DNA of 57,661 nt from CBDUXT01 sp965371245 (GTDB lineage: Bacteria; Planctomycetota; Phycisphaerae; UBA1845): the NCBI GenBank assembly GCA_965371245.1, contig CBDUXT010000028.1, positions 1-57,661 on the forward strand, in the 5' to 3' direction. Each line of letters opens with the position of its first letter. The stretch's first letter is position 1. The position numbers and the translations under genes are program-made. Shown in pieces: positions 1 to 11,152 of this stretch. Below the pieces are notes generated by a model. The model ran no database searches, was not told the origin of the DNA, and saw only the letters and a list, made by a program, of their open reading frames with translations.

Positions 1-80
1 GTCCGTGGGCTTGCGCCCACGGCTCTGACACGGCGTGGCGCCGTCAAGATGGCTTCGCACGGTTCGCCAAAACTGTCACG
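1..80. repeat. 80-bp dispersed repeat containing extragenic palindrome
   Basis: Positions 3-22 form a perfect hairpin: CCGTGGGC (3-10), loop TTGC, GCCCACGG (15-22). The whole 80 nt recurs at 11415-11494 at the same length with about seven substitutions, so the conserved unit extends well beyond the hairpin. No coding potential is apparent. It is probably a miniature non-autonomous palindromic element; its mobility is inferred, not shown. Confidence 0.8.
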
Positions 81-100
81 CGCCCGGCGGCTCTCCCCTC

Positions 101-150
101 AAAAAAAAACGGCCGATGCGAAAGGCGGTTTCCCGCATCCACATCGACCG
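101..150 (-). terminator. Candidate Rho-independent terminator of the flagellin gene
   Basis: Read on the minus strand just after the flagellin stop, a hairpin GATGCG/CGCATC (plus-strand 115-120 and 134-139) can be lengthened by CGGTC/GGCCG pairing across a bulge (146-150 with 111-115 region). It is followed by nine consecutive T residues (101-109). The short spacer between the core stem and the T-run is not ideal. Confidence 0.55.
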
Positions 151-184
151 TCTCTCCCTTGGAGCGAGGTCTGGTGCGTTGGCC

Positions 185-1672
185 CTATCCAAGCAGCGCC
201 AGGGCGTTTTGCGGCTGTGCGTTGGCAATCTGAAGGACGGTGGTCGATGCGCTGACGAGGATCTGGGCCCGCGTCAGGTTCGACGTCTCCACTGCGAAGT
301 CGGCGTCGCGGATGGCGCTCTCGGCCGCCGTGATGTTCTCGAACGCCACCTGCAGCGAGTTGATCGTGCTGGCAAGCGTGTTTTTTTGGAACCCGCCAAT
401 GCGCCCCCGCAGGGTGGCGACCTGGTCGATGGCCGTGCGGACCGTTCGCTGTGCCGTGGTGAAGTTCTTGCTGGCCAGGTCGTTCACCAGTCCGGTGCCC
501 AGTTGTGCCAGGAACCCTACCCCGTTGTTGCCCAGCTTGGCGGTGGAGACCTCGCTGAGACCGAGCGACTCCTGCCCGGACAGACCCACGGTCGGCGAGA
601 TCGAGAAGACGGCACCGCCGCCGGTGATGTCGAAGGCGGTGGTGTTGCCGGCCGTGCCACCGAATGTGGAGGTCAGCGTTACGTCCATGGACAACGAACT
701 GCCACGGACAGCAACGTCGAGCCCGCTGACGACTGCGTTGGCGCCGTTGATGGTCACCGTTCCGTTGGTTCCGTCGGACCGTGTGGTCGCCGCCAGCGCG
801 CCCGTGGTCGTGCCGGTGACGTCAATCGAGGCAAAGGCCGTAAGGTTCTGGAGAACCGAAACGGAGACGAAAGCGTCCGCTCCGAACGACGTGCTTTGGA
901 AGACCAGGGCATTGTTGGAACCGGCGACGGAGTTGGATGCCGTGGCGGACACGCCCGTTAACTGAGACGACCCCCGGATCGCGGTGGCAATGGCCGCCGT
1001 GGAGGTGCCAGCGGCGAAACTCAGGATTTCACTTCCCAACGTGCCTCGGATCTGGATGGTCGTCGCGGCGGTGATTGTCTGGTTGCCACCCGAAGCCGCT
1101 CCCGTGGCCGATGCCGTAATCATCGCCAGGGTTGAGGGTGTCACGACGTTGATGTTGACCGCTCGAGTCGCCCCTGAGGGGATCTTGGCGCTGTTGATCT
1201 GTACCTTGGAAAGGTTGCTGACGCTAACGCCCGACGTCCTGAAGTCGAGATCGCCGTTTAGCAGTTTCTTGTCTCCGAAAGCCGTCGCTTCCGACAGGCG
1301 GTTGATGGATTGGAGGATCGAGTCAATCTGCAACTGATTGGCCGAGACCTCCGCGGCGGTCAAACCGGCCTCGTTGGCCGACTGGTCGATGAGGGTCTCC
1401 AGGTCCAAAAGGAGCGAGCTGATCTCCTGAAGCCCGCCTTCGGCCACCGCCGCGATGGTATCCGCGCGGTTGGCGTTGCCGATCGCGGTGTCGATGGACC
1501 TCAAGCTGGCGCGTAGCGTCTCGGATGCGATTAGACCGGCGGGATCGTCCCGCCCCGAGTTGATTCGCAGACCTGTGCTCAAGCGGGCCAGGGCTCGGTT
1601 GAGCGACTGGTTGTTGACGCTCAGTGCGCGTCGTGCGATCAGCGATTCGACGTTGCTGTTAATGCGCGTCAT
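185..1672 (-). CDS. fliC: Flagellin
   Basis: Structural subunit of the flagellar filament, exported by the flagellar type III apparatus. The 495-residue product has the two conserved flagellin ends that form the D0/D1 coiled coil: an N-terminal segment with RLSTGLRINSGRDDPAGL around residues 30-50, and a C-terminal segment with AESAIRDADFA and a short ending in NALALLG. The middle (about 165-400) is Thr/Ser/Gly/Ala-rich, as in the variable surface-exposed domain. A GGAGG lies about 11 nt upstream of the ATG. No other flagellar gene is adjacent, so this is an isolated filament gene. A candidate terminator follows it. The family call is secure; whether it is the only flagellin cannot be judged here. 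Confidence 0.95.
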   Translation of the reverse strand: MTRINSNVESLIARRALSVNNQSLNRALARLSTGLRINSGRDDPAGLIASETLRASLRSIDTAIGNANRADTIAAVAEGGLQEISSLLLDLETLIDQSANEAGLTAAEVSANQLQIDSILQSINRLSEATAFGDKKLLNGDLDFRTSGVSVSNLSKVQINSAKIPSGATRAVNINVVTPSTLAMITASATGAASGGNQTITAATTIQIRGTLGSEILSFAAGTSTAAIATAIRGSSQLTGVSATASNSVAGSNNALVFQSTSFGADAFVSVSVLQNLTAFASIDVTGTTTGALAATTRSDGTNGTVTINGANAVVSGLDVAVRGSSLSMDVTLTSTFGGTAGNTTAFDITGGGAVFSISPTVGLSGQESLGLSEVSTAKLGNNGVGFLAQLGTGLVNDLASKNFTTAQRTVRTAIDQVATLRGRIGGFQKNTLASTINSLQVAFENITAAESAIRDADFAVETSNLTRAQILVSASTTVLQIANAQPQNALALLG

Positions 1673-2572
1673 ACTCGTTCATGCCTCCAATCGCGTCGCT
1701 GAACGTGCGGCAGCGAACTCACTCCGACCTACGGAGGGTCGTGGTGGAACCACAACCGACCGCCGGTGTTCGGCAAACGTGCCGTCCGAAGGCCCCGATC
1801 TCCTCGACTCCACGGCTCGGCGAAATGACCGTTCGGCCCTTTACCCCCTCAGTGCGGTCGGGTCGGTCGCAGGACGACCGGGAATAGACCGCGCGACAGA
1901 CCAACCATCGTCGCGCCGATAATTCGCCTTTAGTACATTCGGACCCCACATCCGGACCTGATATGTTCGCCCAGGTGCCTGCGATCCGCGGGAAGTGCCG
2001 ATAAACGTCCCGTGCCATCGGAGTGACCCGCCTCGGATGATCTTACCGGACAGCCGCGACTCGCTCGTTGCAGCGAAAGTGCTGGAAATTTTTGCGCCCC
2101 CCTACGATATGCCACTGCCAATGTCGAGCGGAATCGAGCAGCCGATCGTCGGAGAAGGTGTGCCGCGGGCTTCCAGCCGGCGTTTCACCCCCTGGAAAGC
2201 GGTGCCACGCAATATGAGAACTCTTTTTCGACAGGTCGATAGCCCTGGAACTCGGCGCGAGGGGTAGGCGTGAGGGCGTGTCGTCGGTCGGCTGGTGCTT
2301 TGTCACATACAACTGTTCGGGTTCGGTCTACGCCGTGTCCAGCCCCCACACTGCTCAAGAGCAGTGGCCCACCCGAGAGCTTAGGCGTGGCGATGCACCA
2401 AGTGGCTGACGCACCGACTATGGGCAAGAGCCGGTTCACAAGAGATGGGTAAGGATCGGGCGCGCGACGCAGAAGAGGGACGGACCCCGGAGTCACGGCG
2501 TGGTCACGCCTGCCCTAAGAGCGAAAGTGGGGACCGACATCGCCGCGCGGTGATGCGGATGGGGTTGCGACG
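1673..2572. other. Intergenic region between flagellin and HDOD genes
   Basis: About 900 bp without a credible gene; the short open frames here overlap one another and match no family I recognise. It must hold the flagellin promoter (minus strand), but I could not identify a convincing sigma-28 or sigma-54 site. A perfect 8+2+8 palindrome, CACTGCTC-AA-GAGCAGTG, lies at 2349-2366. Confidence 0.6.
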
Positions 2573-3496
2573 CTATCCCACTGCCGGTGTGGCGAGCCGC
2601 TCCTGGATGGTCTTGGCGATCAAGGCGTAGACGTTGCTCGGGATCACGTCGATGCGCAGTGCGTCGGCCATGTCCTCGATGTCGCCTTCGATGGTGGGCA
2701 GAAGCCTGGTCAGGATGCCCAGGTCAATCCCGACGAATTGGGTGGCCTCGGTACACACGGTGACGATGTCGTCCGCCTCCGGAATCTCGCACAGGAGCTT
2801 GGCGATCCGATCCGAGGCGTTCAGAAGCCTTGCGACCGTGGCGACACTGTCGTCGCCCGGATTGGCTGACTGGTGGAGGTTGACGGCTTTGGTGACGCTT
2901 TCCGGTAGGCACCAGTGCGACAACACCATGGCGGACACCTGGGCGTGAGTGACCTCCACGGCGTCCAGTTCCTCCTCCGGCGTGATGAGCTTCCCATGCG
3001 GTGCGTACCGAGCCGCGATCGGTTGGTATCCGTCCGCAAGGGCTTCGGTGAGAATCGGCAGCCCGATGTCCGCAAGCAGGGCGCCAATGAAGGCCTCATC
3101 GCGCTGCCGCGGGCAGAGCGTTTCCGCGAAGTGCGAGGCGACCACCGACGAGGCCAGCGATCGGCGCCAGAAGTAGCTCATATCGAGCCCATCGACCTTC
3201 TTCTGGGACATCGCGTCCACCAGGTACCGCCCCAGCAAGAGCGATCGCGTCCGCTTGGGTCCCAATAAAGTCAGCGCTTGCTGGAGCGAGACGACCTTGT
3301 TGCGCACGCCGAACAGGGCCGAGTTCGACAGCCTGAGCACTTCGCTGACTGTTCCAGGGTCGGCCGAGAGAACCTTGACCAGGTCGCTGTACTGGAAGTT
3401 GGGATCCTGCATGATTTCGAGAAATCGGACCACCACCTGCGGCATGGACGGGACGGCCGCGGACTTCTTGATCGTTTCGAGTAGGCTGGCGTTCAT
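2573..3496 (-). CDS. HDOD domain protein
   Basis: A 307-residue protein with an HDOD (HD-related output) domain covering about residues 12-215. The opening PSMPQVVVRFLEIMQDP, the LSADPGTVSEVLRLSNSALFG stretch and the DIGLPIL region are typical. The family lacks full HD catalytic ligands and usually acts as a regulatory output module in signalling, often linked to cyclic-di-GMP, motility and chemotaxis. The neighbouring flagellin gene fits a motility-related role, but that is inference. It is transcribed away from thiC, with a 211-bp divergent intergenic region that also holds the TPP riboswitch leader. No receiver or GGDEF domain is fused to it. Confidence 0.85.
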   Translation of the reverse strand: MNASLLETIKKSAAVPSMPQVVVRFLEIMQDPNFQYSDLVKVLSADPGTVSEVLRLSNSALFGVRNKVVSLQQALTLLGPKRTRSLLLGRYLVDAMSQKKVDGLDMSYFWRRSLASSVVASHFAETLCPRQRDEAFIGALLADIGLPILTEALADGYQPIAARYAPHGKLITPEEELDAVEVTHAQVSAMVLSHWCLPESVTKAVNLHQSANPGDDSVATVARLLNASDRIAKLLCEIPEADDIVTVCTEATQFVGIDLGILTRLLPTIEGDIEDMADALRIDVIPSNVYALIAKTIQERLATPAVG

Positions 3497-3707
3497 GGAA
3501 CGGCTCTCCGACAGGGCGCGGGTTCAATGCGCGGCGGCGCGGGAACACTACGATCGATACATCGGTCAAGCCGGGGGGTACTCTTAGAAAACAGGCGAAG
3601 TCGATGGGGCGAGCGCAACGCATGCGGCGCCTCCCGTAAGTCTCAACAACCGGCCACATCCGATATACCACGTTGACGGGTCCGCGGCGGACGGGTAGAA
3701 GGAGCTT

Positions 3708-3827
3708 GTCGCTAGGTGTGCCCATCCTGTGGGATGGGCTGAGAACACAGCCTTTCGAACCTGATCAGTGCAACGTCGTGGGCGGCGACTCGATCGTGCC
3801 CGCGAAGGACCTGCGTAGGGAAGCGAC
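3708..3827 (+). promoter_or_regulatory. TPP riboswitch (THI element)
   Basis: The conserved THI-box segments are visible in order: CTGAGA at 3739-3744, CGAACCTGATC at 3756-3766, and GCGTAGGGAAGC at 3813-3824. A closing P1 stem pairs GTCGCT (3708-3713) with AGCGAC (3822-3827). The P3 side carries an enlarged variable arm (about 3770-3810). It lies about 90 nt before the thiC start, so thiamine pyrophosphate is expected to repress thiC expression. Confidence 0.95.
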
Positions 3828-3914
3828 TTCGACCGCCGGCAAGGCCGCGCCCGCTGCCTAGGCCGGGCTCGCCCCCGCGCATGGATCCCACGAGAACCAA
3901 ACGGAGTGCCGCTG

Positions 3915-5819
<1,905 letters not shown>

Positions 5820-5825
5820 GCGTGA

Positions 5826-7082
5826 ATGCCACGCTTCGCGGCTGATGACGAGCCGTGGGGATCGGATCGGAGGCACCGTATCGAAGCGTCGTCTCACGTC
5901 GGCATGCTACAGGATCACGATCGACTGCTGGCTTGGCTGAACGGCACCGCTGTGGCATCGAGTCTCCGTGACCACAAGATCGATCGGCTTATACCCAGAC
6001 GAGACCGTTTCGACCTGCGGATCAGGGTACTGGATCAGGATGACAACTGGCGCGCGATGGCGTGCCAGATCGTGGCCGCCCCCGCTGCCCAGAAGAACCC
6101 ATTGTCGCTTGGAGCTTGGGATCTTGTTTGCCGCGATCCCCTGAACGATCCGCGGATTCACGTCGCCGGTGCCATCGATCGCGCTTCGCACGACCGACTC
6201 GCCTTGTTGCTCGGTGCCGATGTCACCGACTCGTCCCTGTTCGCCTACACGCCCGACCGCCGCGCGGTCGTCCGGTACCGCACGACCGACGGTCGAACCT
6301 ACTTCGGTAAGCTGTATCGGTCCGGTCGGTCGGAAAGAGCTTTCGAACTGGTCATGCACTTGCGTGAATCGGGACTGACGGGATGTCTGGCCGAGCCCGT
6401 TGCCCGGATTTCCGAACTCGAAATGATCGTTTGGCGCGACGTGGAAGGATCGCTGCTGGGCAATGAGTATCCGCACGCGGGATATCGCAACGGCTTGCGT
6501 TTGGCCGGTCACGCCTTGCGGAAGCTACACGATGCAAGCAGGTCGAACGACACCGATGATCAGGCCCTGGACCGACGTACACTCATCGACGAATGGGAGG
6601 TCGCGCGAGCCTACGTCGAACAGGTCAACGCACTCACCGGGACGTCATCGGGTGAACTGCAAGCCTGTTGCGAGCAACTTGCCGGGCGCATGGGCGCGTG
6701 GGACGCATTCGAGCCAAGAACCCTCCACGGCGATTTTCACGACAATCAGGTCATCGTCGCTGACTCGACCGCGATCCTCCTCGACCTCGACCGGCGCGTG
6801 CGGGGCGATCCGGCCATCGACGTCGGAAACTTTCTGGCACACATCGATTTTCGGATCGCCTACGCGGAGGCCGACGACGATCCAAAGCCCTACGCCACTG
6901 CGTTCCTGGGTGGCTATGGCGATGTCTCTGACGACAGCTTTCAACGGCGCGTGTTGTGCTCGCACGCCGTATCTCTTCTTCGCAACGGTTGCCTGTACGT
7001 CCTGGTGCCGGACCGGGTTCGAGTGCTCGCGGGCGCCTGTCGGCGCGCGATCAAGGCGCTGGAGGAGAGTCGATCAGGATAG
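5826..7082 (+). CDS. APH-family phosphotransferase
   Basis: A 418-residue protein with the aminoglycoside phosphotransferase/choline-kinase fold. The Brenner-type catalytic motif LHGDFHDNQV lies near residue 300, followed by the Mg-binding LLDLDRRVRGDPAIDVGNFLAH. An N-lobe with FGKLYRSG (candidate ATP-binding Lys) lies near 160-170. It starts 6 bp after thiC and may be cotranscribed with it. Its 3' end overlaps the convergent aminotransferase gene by 32 bp. The substrate is unknown: the family includes sugar, choline, homoserine and maltose kinases. An internal ATG at 5904 is an alternative start, since the first 26 residues look poorly structured. Confidence 0.75.
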   Translation: MPRFAADDEPWGSDRRHRIEASSHVGMLQDHDRLLAWLNGTAVASSLRDHKIDRLIPRRDRFDLRIRVLDQDDNWRAMACQIVAAPAAQKNPLSLGAWDLVCRDPLNDPRIHVAGAIDRASHDRLALLLGADVTDSSLFAYTPDRRAVVRYRTTDGRTYFGKLYRSGRSERAFELVMHLRESGLTGCLAEPVARISELEMIVWRDVEGSLLGNEYPHAGYRNGLRLAGHALRKLHDASRSNDTDDQALDRRTLIDEWEVARAYVEQVNALTGTSSGELQACCEQLAGRMGAWDAFEPRTLHGDFHDNQVIVADSTAILLDLDRRVRGDPAIDVGNFLAHIDFRIAYAEADDDPKPYATAFLGGYGDVSDDSFQRRVLCSHAVSLLRNGCLYVLVPDRVRVLAGACRRAIKALEESRSG

Positions 7083-8355
7083 GCTTGGTCGCGGCGTTGC
7101 GCTCGCCAGGAAGGCATGCGGCGACTTTCCTGATTCCACTCACAACATCATCGACGTCATGTTGCGAGTAGGCCGGACTCACCGTGATCGCTACGGAGCG
7201 TCTTAGCAACGCTTCCGTTCGCGGACACAGCCCGAGGGAGTAGGCCGATTCGCCTTCAGCGCCGGTAGCGAAGTCCCATCGACCCCGGCGCTCATTCCAA
7301 CGGGCGTTGAGTATCGCGGGGTAACCGTAGCTGAGTTTGGCGAAGCACCCGTCGCACGGAATGTTCTCCGCTCGCAGGGCGCGTCTAAAAAACCGTGCCG
7401 AGTCCGCGTTGTCAAGCTGAAGAACCAACGAGCTACCCTGGTCGCCGTCGGGATCGGGCTCGCTCCGGCTTCGGATTCCGTCGAGGTCCGCGATCGCGTC
7501 GATCATGTGCTGACGATAGGACCGGATGGACGCAAGAAACCTTGGAAGCTTGCGCAGTTGTTCCAACGCGACGGCACCGGTCAGCTCGCTCATGCGATAG
7601 TTCTCTCCGGGAAACGGGGTTCCCGTGCGTCCCTTGCGCCCAAATCCCAGGTCATGGTAATAGACCGCGCGCTCGTACAAAGCCCCATCGTTTGTGGTCA
7701 CCGCGCCGCCTTCGCCGGATGTAATGATCTTCAGGTATTGGAAGCTGAAGGTGGCGATGTCACCAAAGCTGCCCACGGGCTCTCCGCGGTACGTCGCCCC
7801 CAGCGCCTGGGCGCAATCTTCGATCATCCGCAGATCTCGGCGACGTGCCAGGCTTAAAATGGGCTTCATGTCCGAGGCGGCGCCGTTGTTGTGTACGACG
7901 AGGATCGCTTTGGTTCGCTCCGTGACCTTGGACTCCAGATCACCCGGGTCGAGCAGCAGCGATTCGTCGCACTCCACAAAGACGGGAATGCCGCCGCCGG
8001 TCATAACAGCGGCCGGACATGCCAGGAACGAATAGGCCGGCATGAGAACTTCGTCGCCCGGGCGGACCTCAAGGGCCACCAGCGCGGTTCGCAGAGCGGC
8101 CGTTCCCGACGAGACCGCCAACGCATGTTCGCACCCGGTCGCGTCGCAAAGACCTCGCTCGAGTTGCTCAACCTTGTGCAACGGGCGGGGGCCGTAGTAT
8201 CGAAACAGCGAACCGCTCTCGAGCACTTCGAGCACGGCCCGTTTTTCTTGTTCGCCGATCGCTGCCCCGCCCAGGGTTGTGGGCAACGGGGTGCTGCGCA
8301 CCGGCTTTCCACCCTCGATGGCCAGGCTCGCGCGAGCACCTTCGTCTCTTTTCAT
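7051..8355 (-). CDS. DegT/DnrJ/EryC1/StrS aminotransferase
   Basis: PLP-dependent fold-type I aminotransferase of the kind that aminates keto-sugars. FSFQYLKIITSGEGG carries the Schiff-base Lys (K209). IEDCAQALGA contains the pyridine-nitrogen Asp (D180), and SSGTAAL near residue 82 binds the phosphate. It is the last gene of a minus-strand run glycosyltransferase-deacetylase-oxidoreductase-aminotransferase and starts 3 bp after the upstream stop. The tight spacing suggests one operon for making or attaching an amino sugar. It resembles the AHBA-synthase/StsC branch in length and in the QYLK variant, so the true substrate may be a cyclitol or keto-sugar; this is not resolved. Confidence 0.88.
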   Translation of the reverse strand: MKRDEGARASLAIEGGKPVRSTPLPTTLGGAAIGEQEKRAVLEVLESGSLFRYYGPRPLHKVEQLERGLCDATGCEHALAVSSGTAALRTALVALEVRPGDEVLMPAYSFLACPAAVMTGGGIPVFVECDESLLLDPGDLESKVTERTKAILVVHNNGAASDMKPILSLARRRDLRMIEDCAQALGATYRGEPVGSFGDIATFSFQYLKIITSGEGGAVTTNDGALYERAVYYHDLGFGRKGRTGTPFPGENYRMSELTGAVALEQLRKLPRFLASIRSYRQHMIDAIADLDGIRSRSEPDPDGDQGSSLVLQLDNADSARFFRRALRAENIPCDGCFAKLSYGYPAILNARWNERRGRWDFATGAEGESAYSLGLCPRTEALLRRSVAITVSPAYSQHDVDDVVSGIRKVAACLPGERNAATKPILIDSPPAP

Positions 8356-8358
8356 GGT

Positions 8359-9381
8359 TTAGAGTGCCTTTTCGCTCGCGGGCGCCGACTCCGCATGTTT
8401 CGTTTCATAGACCGCTCGGACAACCCGTAACAGATCGAGCCCATAGCTCGCCGGCACGGGCGGCGGTGTCGAGGACATGACACTGGCTGAGAACTCCTCG
8501 ACAAATCGCGTCTTGGACACGGAGTCTTCGTCGAAGTCGAACGTGGTCCACGTTCCGGGCACTCCCGGCACGCACGCATCATGCCGCTGCAGGCGAACCG
8601 CTCGCTTCTCGACGATCAAGCGGCCGCTCTCGCCGTAGACCTGATCTTCGAAGGCCTTCTTGCCGGGAATGGCGGAGCAGGCGACGAGTGTACCGAGCGC
8701 GCCCGTGTCGTAGCGGACCGCGACCGCGGCGGAATCCTCGACATCCAGGTTTCCGGATTGCGTCGCGGTCAAGCCGACGGCCGTAACGACTTGCCGACCG
8801 GTGATCACCTGCAGCGCATCGAGGTGATGGATGAGGTTCATGATGAGCACCCCGCCCCCGCTGCGCGCCCGGTCGGCTCGCCAAGGCGCGCTTGACCAAT
8901 ACTCGGGCGGCTTTTGTTTGACAAACCGCGACACCGTCAGCCTGAGCGCGCCGACGCTGCCGTCCTTGACCAACGCCGCGGCGCATATGATCTTCTGCTC
9001 ATAGCGCCGAGGATGGCAAACGCTCAGGCTTACGCCGTGGGCCTGACACGCCGCGATGGCCCCTTCGGCGTCGGCGACCGTCGTGGCGACGGGTTTCTCC
9101 ACAACGACGTGCTTCCCTGCCTTGGCCGCCTCGACCACCATCTGCGCATGCAGATCGTGCGGCGTTGCGATGAAGACCGCATCGACCGAGGGATCACTGA
9201 GGGCGTCAGAGATGGATGGAGAAATGGGGACGCCGAAGCGGGCGGCGAGGACGCCGCCCGCGCCCGGGTTCGTATCGACGAGCCGAGCCAGCTTGGCGCC
9301 GTCAGCCTCGGCGATGCTTTGGGCGTTGTGCCCGCCAATGTCGCCGCAACCAATCAGCGCGAATCCGACCCTGTCGTTCAT
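8359..9381 (-). CDS. Gfo/Idh/MocA family oxidoreductase
   Basis: NAD(P)-dependent sugar or cyclitol dehydrogenase of 340 residues. The Rossmann motif IGCGDIGG sits at residues 10-17 and the family's EKP motif at 95-97. The C-terminal half carries the usual substrate-binding beta-sheet domain, with a HHLD sequence in place of the common catalytic His region. The start overlaps the upstream deacetylase-like gene by 4 bp (ATGA). With the downstream DegT aminotransferase it could form an oxidation-then-transamination pair on a sugar or inositol. The substrate is not deducible. Confidence 0.88.
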   Translation of the reverse strand: MNDRVGFALIGCGDIGGHNAQSIAEADGAKLARLVDTNPGAGGVLAARFGVPISPSISDALSDPSVDAVFIATPHDLHAQMVVEAAKAGKHVVVEKPVATTVADAEGAIAACQAHGVSLSVCHPRRYEQKIICAAALVKDGSVGALRLTVSRFVKQKPPEYWSSAPWRADRARSGGGVLIMNLIHHLDALQVITGRQVVTAVGLTATQSGNLDVEDSAAVAVRYDTGALGTLVACSAIPGKKAFEDQVYGESGRLIVEKRAVRLQRHDACVPGVPGTWTTFDFDEDSVSKTRFVEEFSASVMSSTPPPVPASYGLDLLRVVRAVYETKHAESAPASEKAL

Positions 9382-10094
9382 GGCGACACCGTTTGTTCTG
9401 CTACGCTCCGCATCGTCGGAAACCGCACCCCGCGTTCGCCCAACCGCTCAAGCAACCGTTCGAAGCCGGCCAGGTCCTGATCCGTCATGACCTCATGGTG
9501 CAGTTCCAGTCCGGCATAACCGGACTGCTCGAGTGTGGCGCTCAACTCGGATTGGACCTCGTCCCAAGGGCGATGGACTGGCTCCTTACGCCACTGAACC
9601 GGGTCCATGGTCATGGGAACGAAGGCGACGGAAGGGTGCGTCGGCGCGTCGGGTCGTACCAGGCAGGAAAAGGCACTGAACCCCGTGCGCGTAAGTGCCT
9701 CGAGGGTGGAAGCGCCGTATCGATTCCACGGCGGCGAGAACATCGGCTCAAACCATTCGTTCAACGCCGCTTCCAAGACATTGCGCCCTTGTTGAATGTC
9801 GTCGATCTGTTCGTCCAGCGTGCGACTGTCGTCGAATTCGAGTCGGCGGGCCTCGCTTCCGTGGTTGACATGGGCGACGCCGTGTTGATGGACGGCCACC
9901 GGAACGCTCGACCGTCGCGCGCGCTCCGCGATGGCTTGGATCGCGGCGTCGTCGAGCCATGCCGGCACGACCTCGAGATGCAGCGGAACGCCGTATCGTT
10001 CCATGATCGTCCAGACCCGGGAAAGCCGCGGGCACAGCGTTCGAACGTCATCGAACCGAACCACCAGGGCGGCGCCGCTGACTCCCCACGTCAT
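9378..10094 (-). CDS. Polysaccharide-deacetylase-like protein
   Basis: A 238-residue protein resembling NodB-type/DUF2334 carbohydrate esterases. It has an RFDDV motif (metal-binding Asp pair) near the N-terminus, HQHGVAHV (candidate metal histidines), FSPPWNRYG (candidate substrate-base region) and a late ELHHEVM. The ATG at 10094 is preferred: a longer frame from 10169 would overlap the upstream gene by 61 bp, while 10094 has GAGGGG upstream and leaves a 14-bp gap. No signal peptide is seen, so it may act on a cytoplasmic lipid- or nucleotide-linked sugar. The substrate is unknown. Confidence 0.7.
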   Translation of the reverse strand: MTWGVSGAALVVRFDDVRTLCPRLSRVWTIMERYGVPLHLEVVPAWLDDAAIQAIAERARRSSVPVAVHQHGVAHVNHGSEARRLEFDDSRTLDEQIDDIQQGRNVLEAALNEWFEPMFSPPWNRYGASTLEALTRTGFSAFSCLVRPDAPTHPSVAFVPMTMDPVQWRKEPVHRPWDEVQSELSATLEQSGYAGLELHHEVMTDQDLAGFERLLERLGERGVRFPTMRSVAEQTVSP

Positions 10095-10108
10095 GACATT
10101 CTGTCCCC

Positions 10109-11152
10109 TCAATGGGCGTATGCCAGCGAACCGAGTGCTTCCGTGTAGACCGCCGCTCGTTGCCGCCAACTGTGCGTGGTGGCCATGTAGTGCATCACGT
10201 CTGGGGATTGCGGAGCAAGCTTAAGCGCCCCGATGATCTTGTCGGTCAAGTCGGGTATGTCATCATATGTCGCAATGCTTCCATGGCCGGTCTCGGCGAC
10301 GAGCGACCGGTTCAGCACGCTGGATTCCGTGACGACGGGCAGCCCGGCGCGCAGATAGTAGTAAATCTTGGCCAGTTCACTTTCAAAGGCATCGTGGCTC
10401 GGAGCCAACGCGAGCCCGACATCCGCGTGCAGGATGTACTGCCACGACGCCCCCACCTCGACGGGTGGATGGAGCGTGATCAGATCGGGGTCGAGCTCCT
10501 GACCGGATGCTCCATACACGTGCAGACGGTTTCGACCTACAAAATGCACGTCAACCTCCGGCAGCGCGGACCGCAAGGACTCGGCGATCGCACGCAGCGC
10601 GGAAACAAAGCGCGGCGCGGTGAGTGAACCGCAAAAGAGGACGACGCGCCGACCCCGTTCGTATGGATTGACCATCGGCTTGGGGATGGACTCGGGACAC
10701 CCCGTGGGAACGATGAGCGCGCGTTGCTTGTCGCCGTAGGCCGACCGCCAACGGCGGACGTTCTCCCAGTCGTTGAGCGCGACGTAATGAGCGATCTCGT
10801 GGATGCGCTGTTGTTGTCGAAGCATCTCGACCCGGCGAGAGCCGTCGCGCGCCGGTCGCTCTTCGTCCGCCACCCGACACATCCGCGCGATGATGCACGG
10901 ATGCGGCGGCACCAGATCGATCGAGTGCTGATAGCAAACCTTGATCGCGTCGTACTGATCCCAGGACGCCGTTGCGGCATCGACAACGGGCAGCCCTAGC
11001 AGATCGACGACCCCGCCCGTTCGATCGGTGACCAGATGAACGCCCCAACCGGACAACGCCAGTTGACGACCCATCTCGGTCCATCGGATCAGGTCCATGC
11101 CCGCGCGCCGGCGAGAGGCATCTTTGCTATAGACCAGTGCGATCGTGTTCAC
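10109..11152 (-). CDS. GT-B glycosyltransferase (GT4-like)
   Basis: A 347-residue protein with a GT-B layout. The N-domain begins IALVYSKDASRRRAGMDL. The C-domain holds VVLFCGSLT near residue 170 and a late FESELAKIYYYLRAGLPVV, matching the E-x7-E nucleotide-sugar binding segment of GT4-like enzymes. It is the first gene of the four-gene minus-strand cassette. No membrane segment is visible. The combination with a deacetylase, Gfo/Idh oxidoreductase and DegT aminotransferase points to a surface glycan or glycoconjugate; the acceptor is unknown. Confidence 0.75.
   Translation of the reverse strand: MNTIALVYSKDASRRRAGMDLIRWTEMGRQLALSGWGVHLVTDRTGGVVDLLGLPVVDAATASWDQYDAIKVCYQHSIDLVPPHPCIIARMCRVADEERPARDGSRRVEMLRQQQRIHEIAHYVALNDWENVRRWRSAYGDKQRALIVPTGCPESIPKPMVNPYERGRRVVLFCGSLTAPRFVSALRAIAESLRSALPEVDVHFVGRNRLHVYGASGQELDPDLITLHPPVEVGASWQYILHADVGLALAPSHDAFESELAKIYYYLRAGLPVVTESSVLNRSLVAETGHGSIATYDDIPDLTDKIIGALKLAPQSPDVMHYMATTHSWRQRAAVYTEALGSLAYAH

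Noticed and set aside
1980..2010. Sigma-28-like GCCGATAA box in the flagellin upstream region
   Set aside because: It points away from the flagellin gene and lacks a matching TAAAG -35 element at the right spacing.
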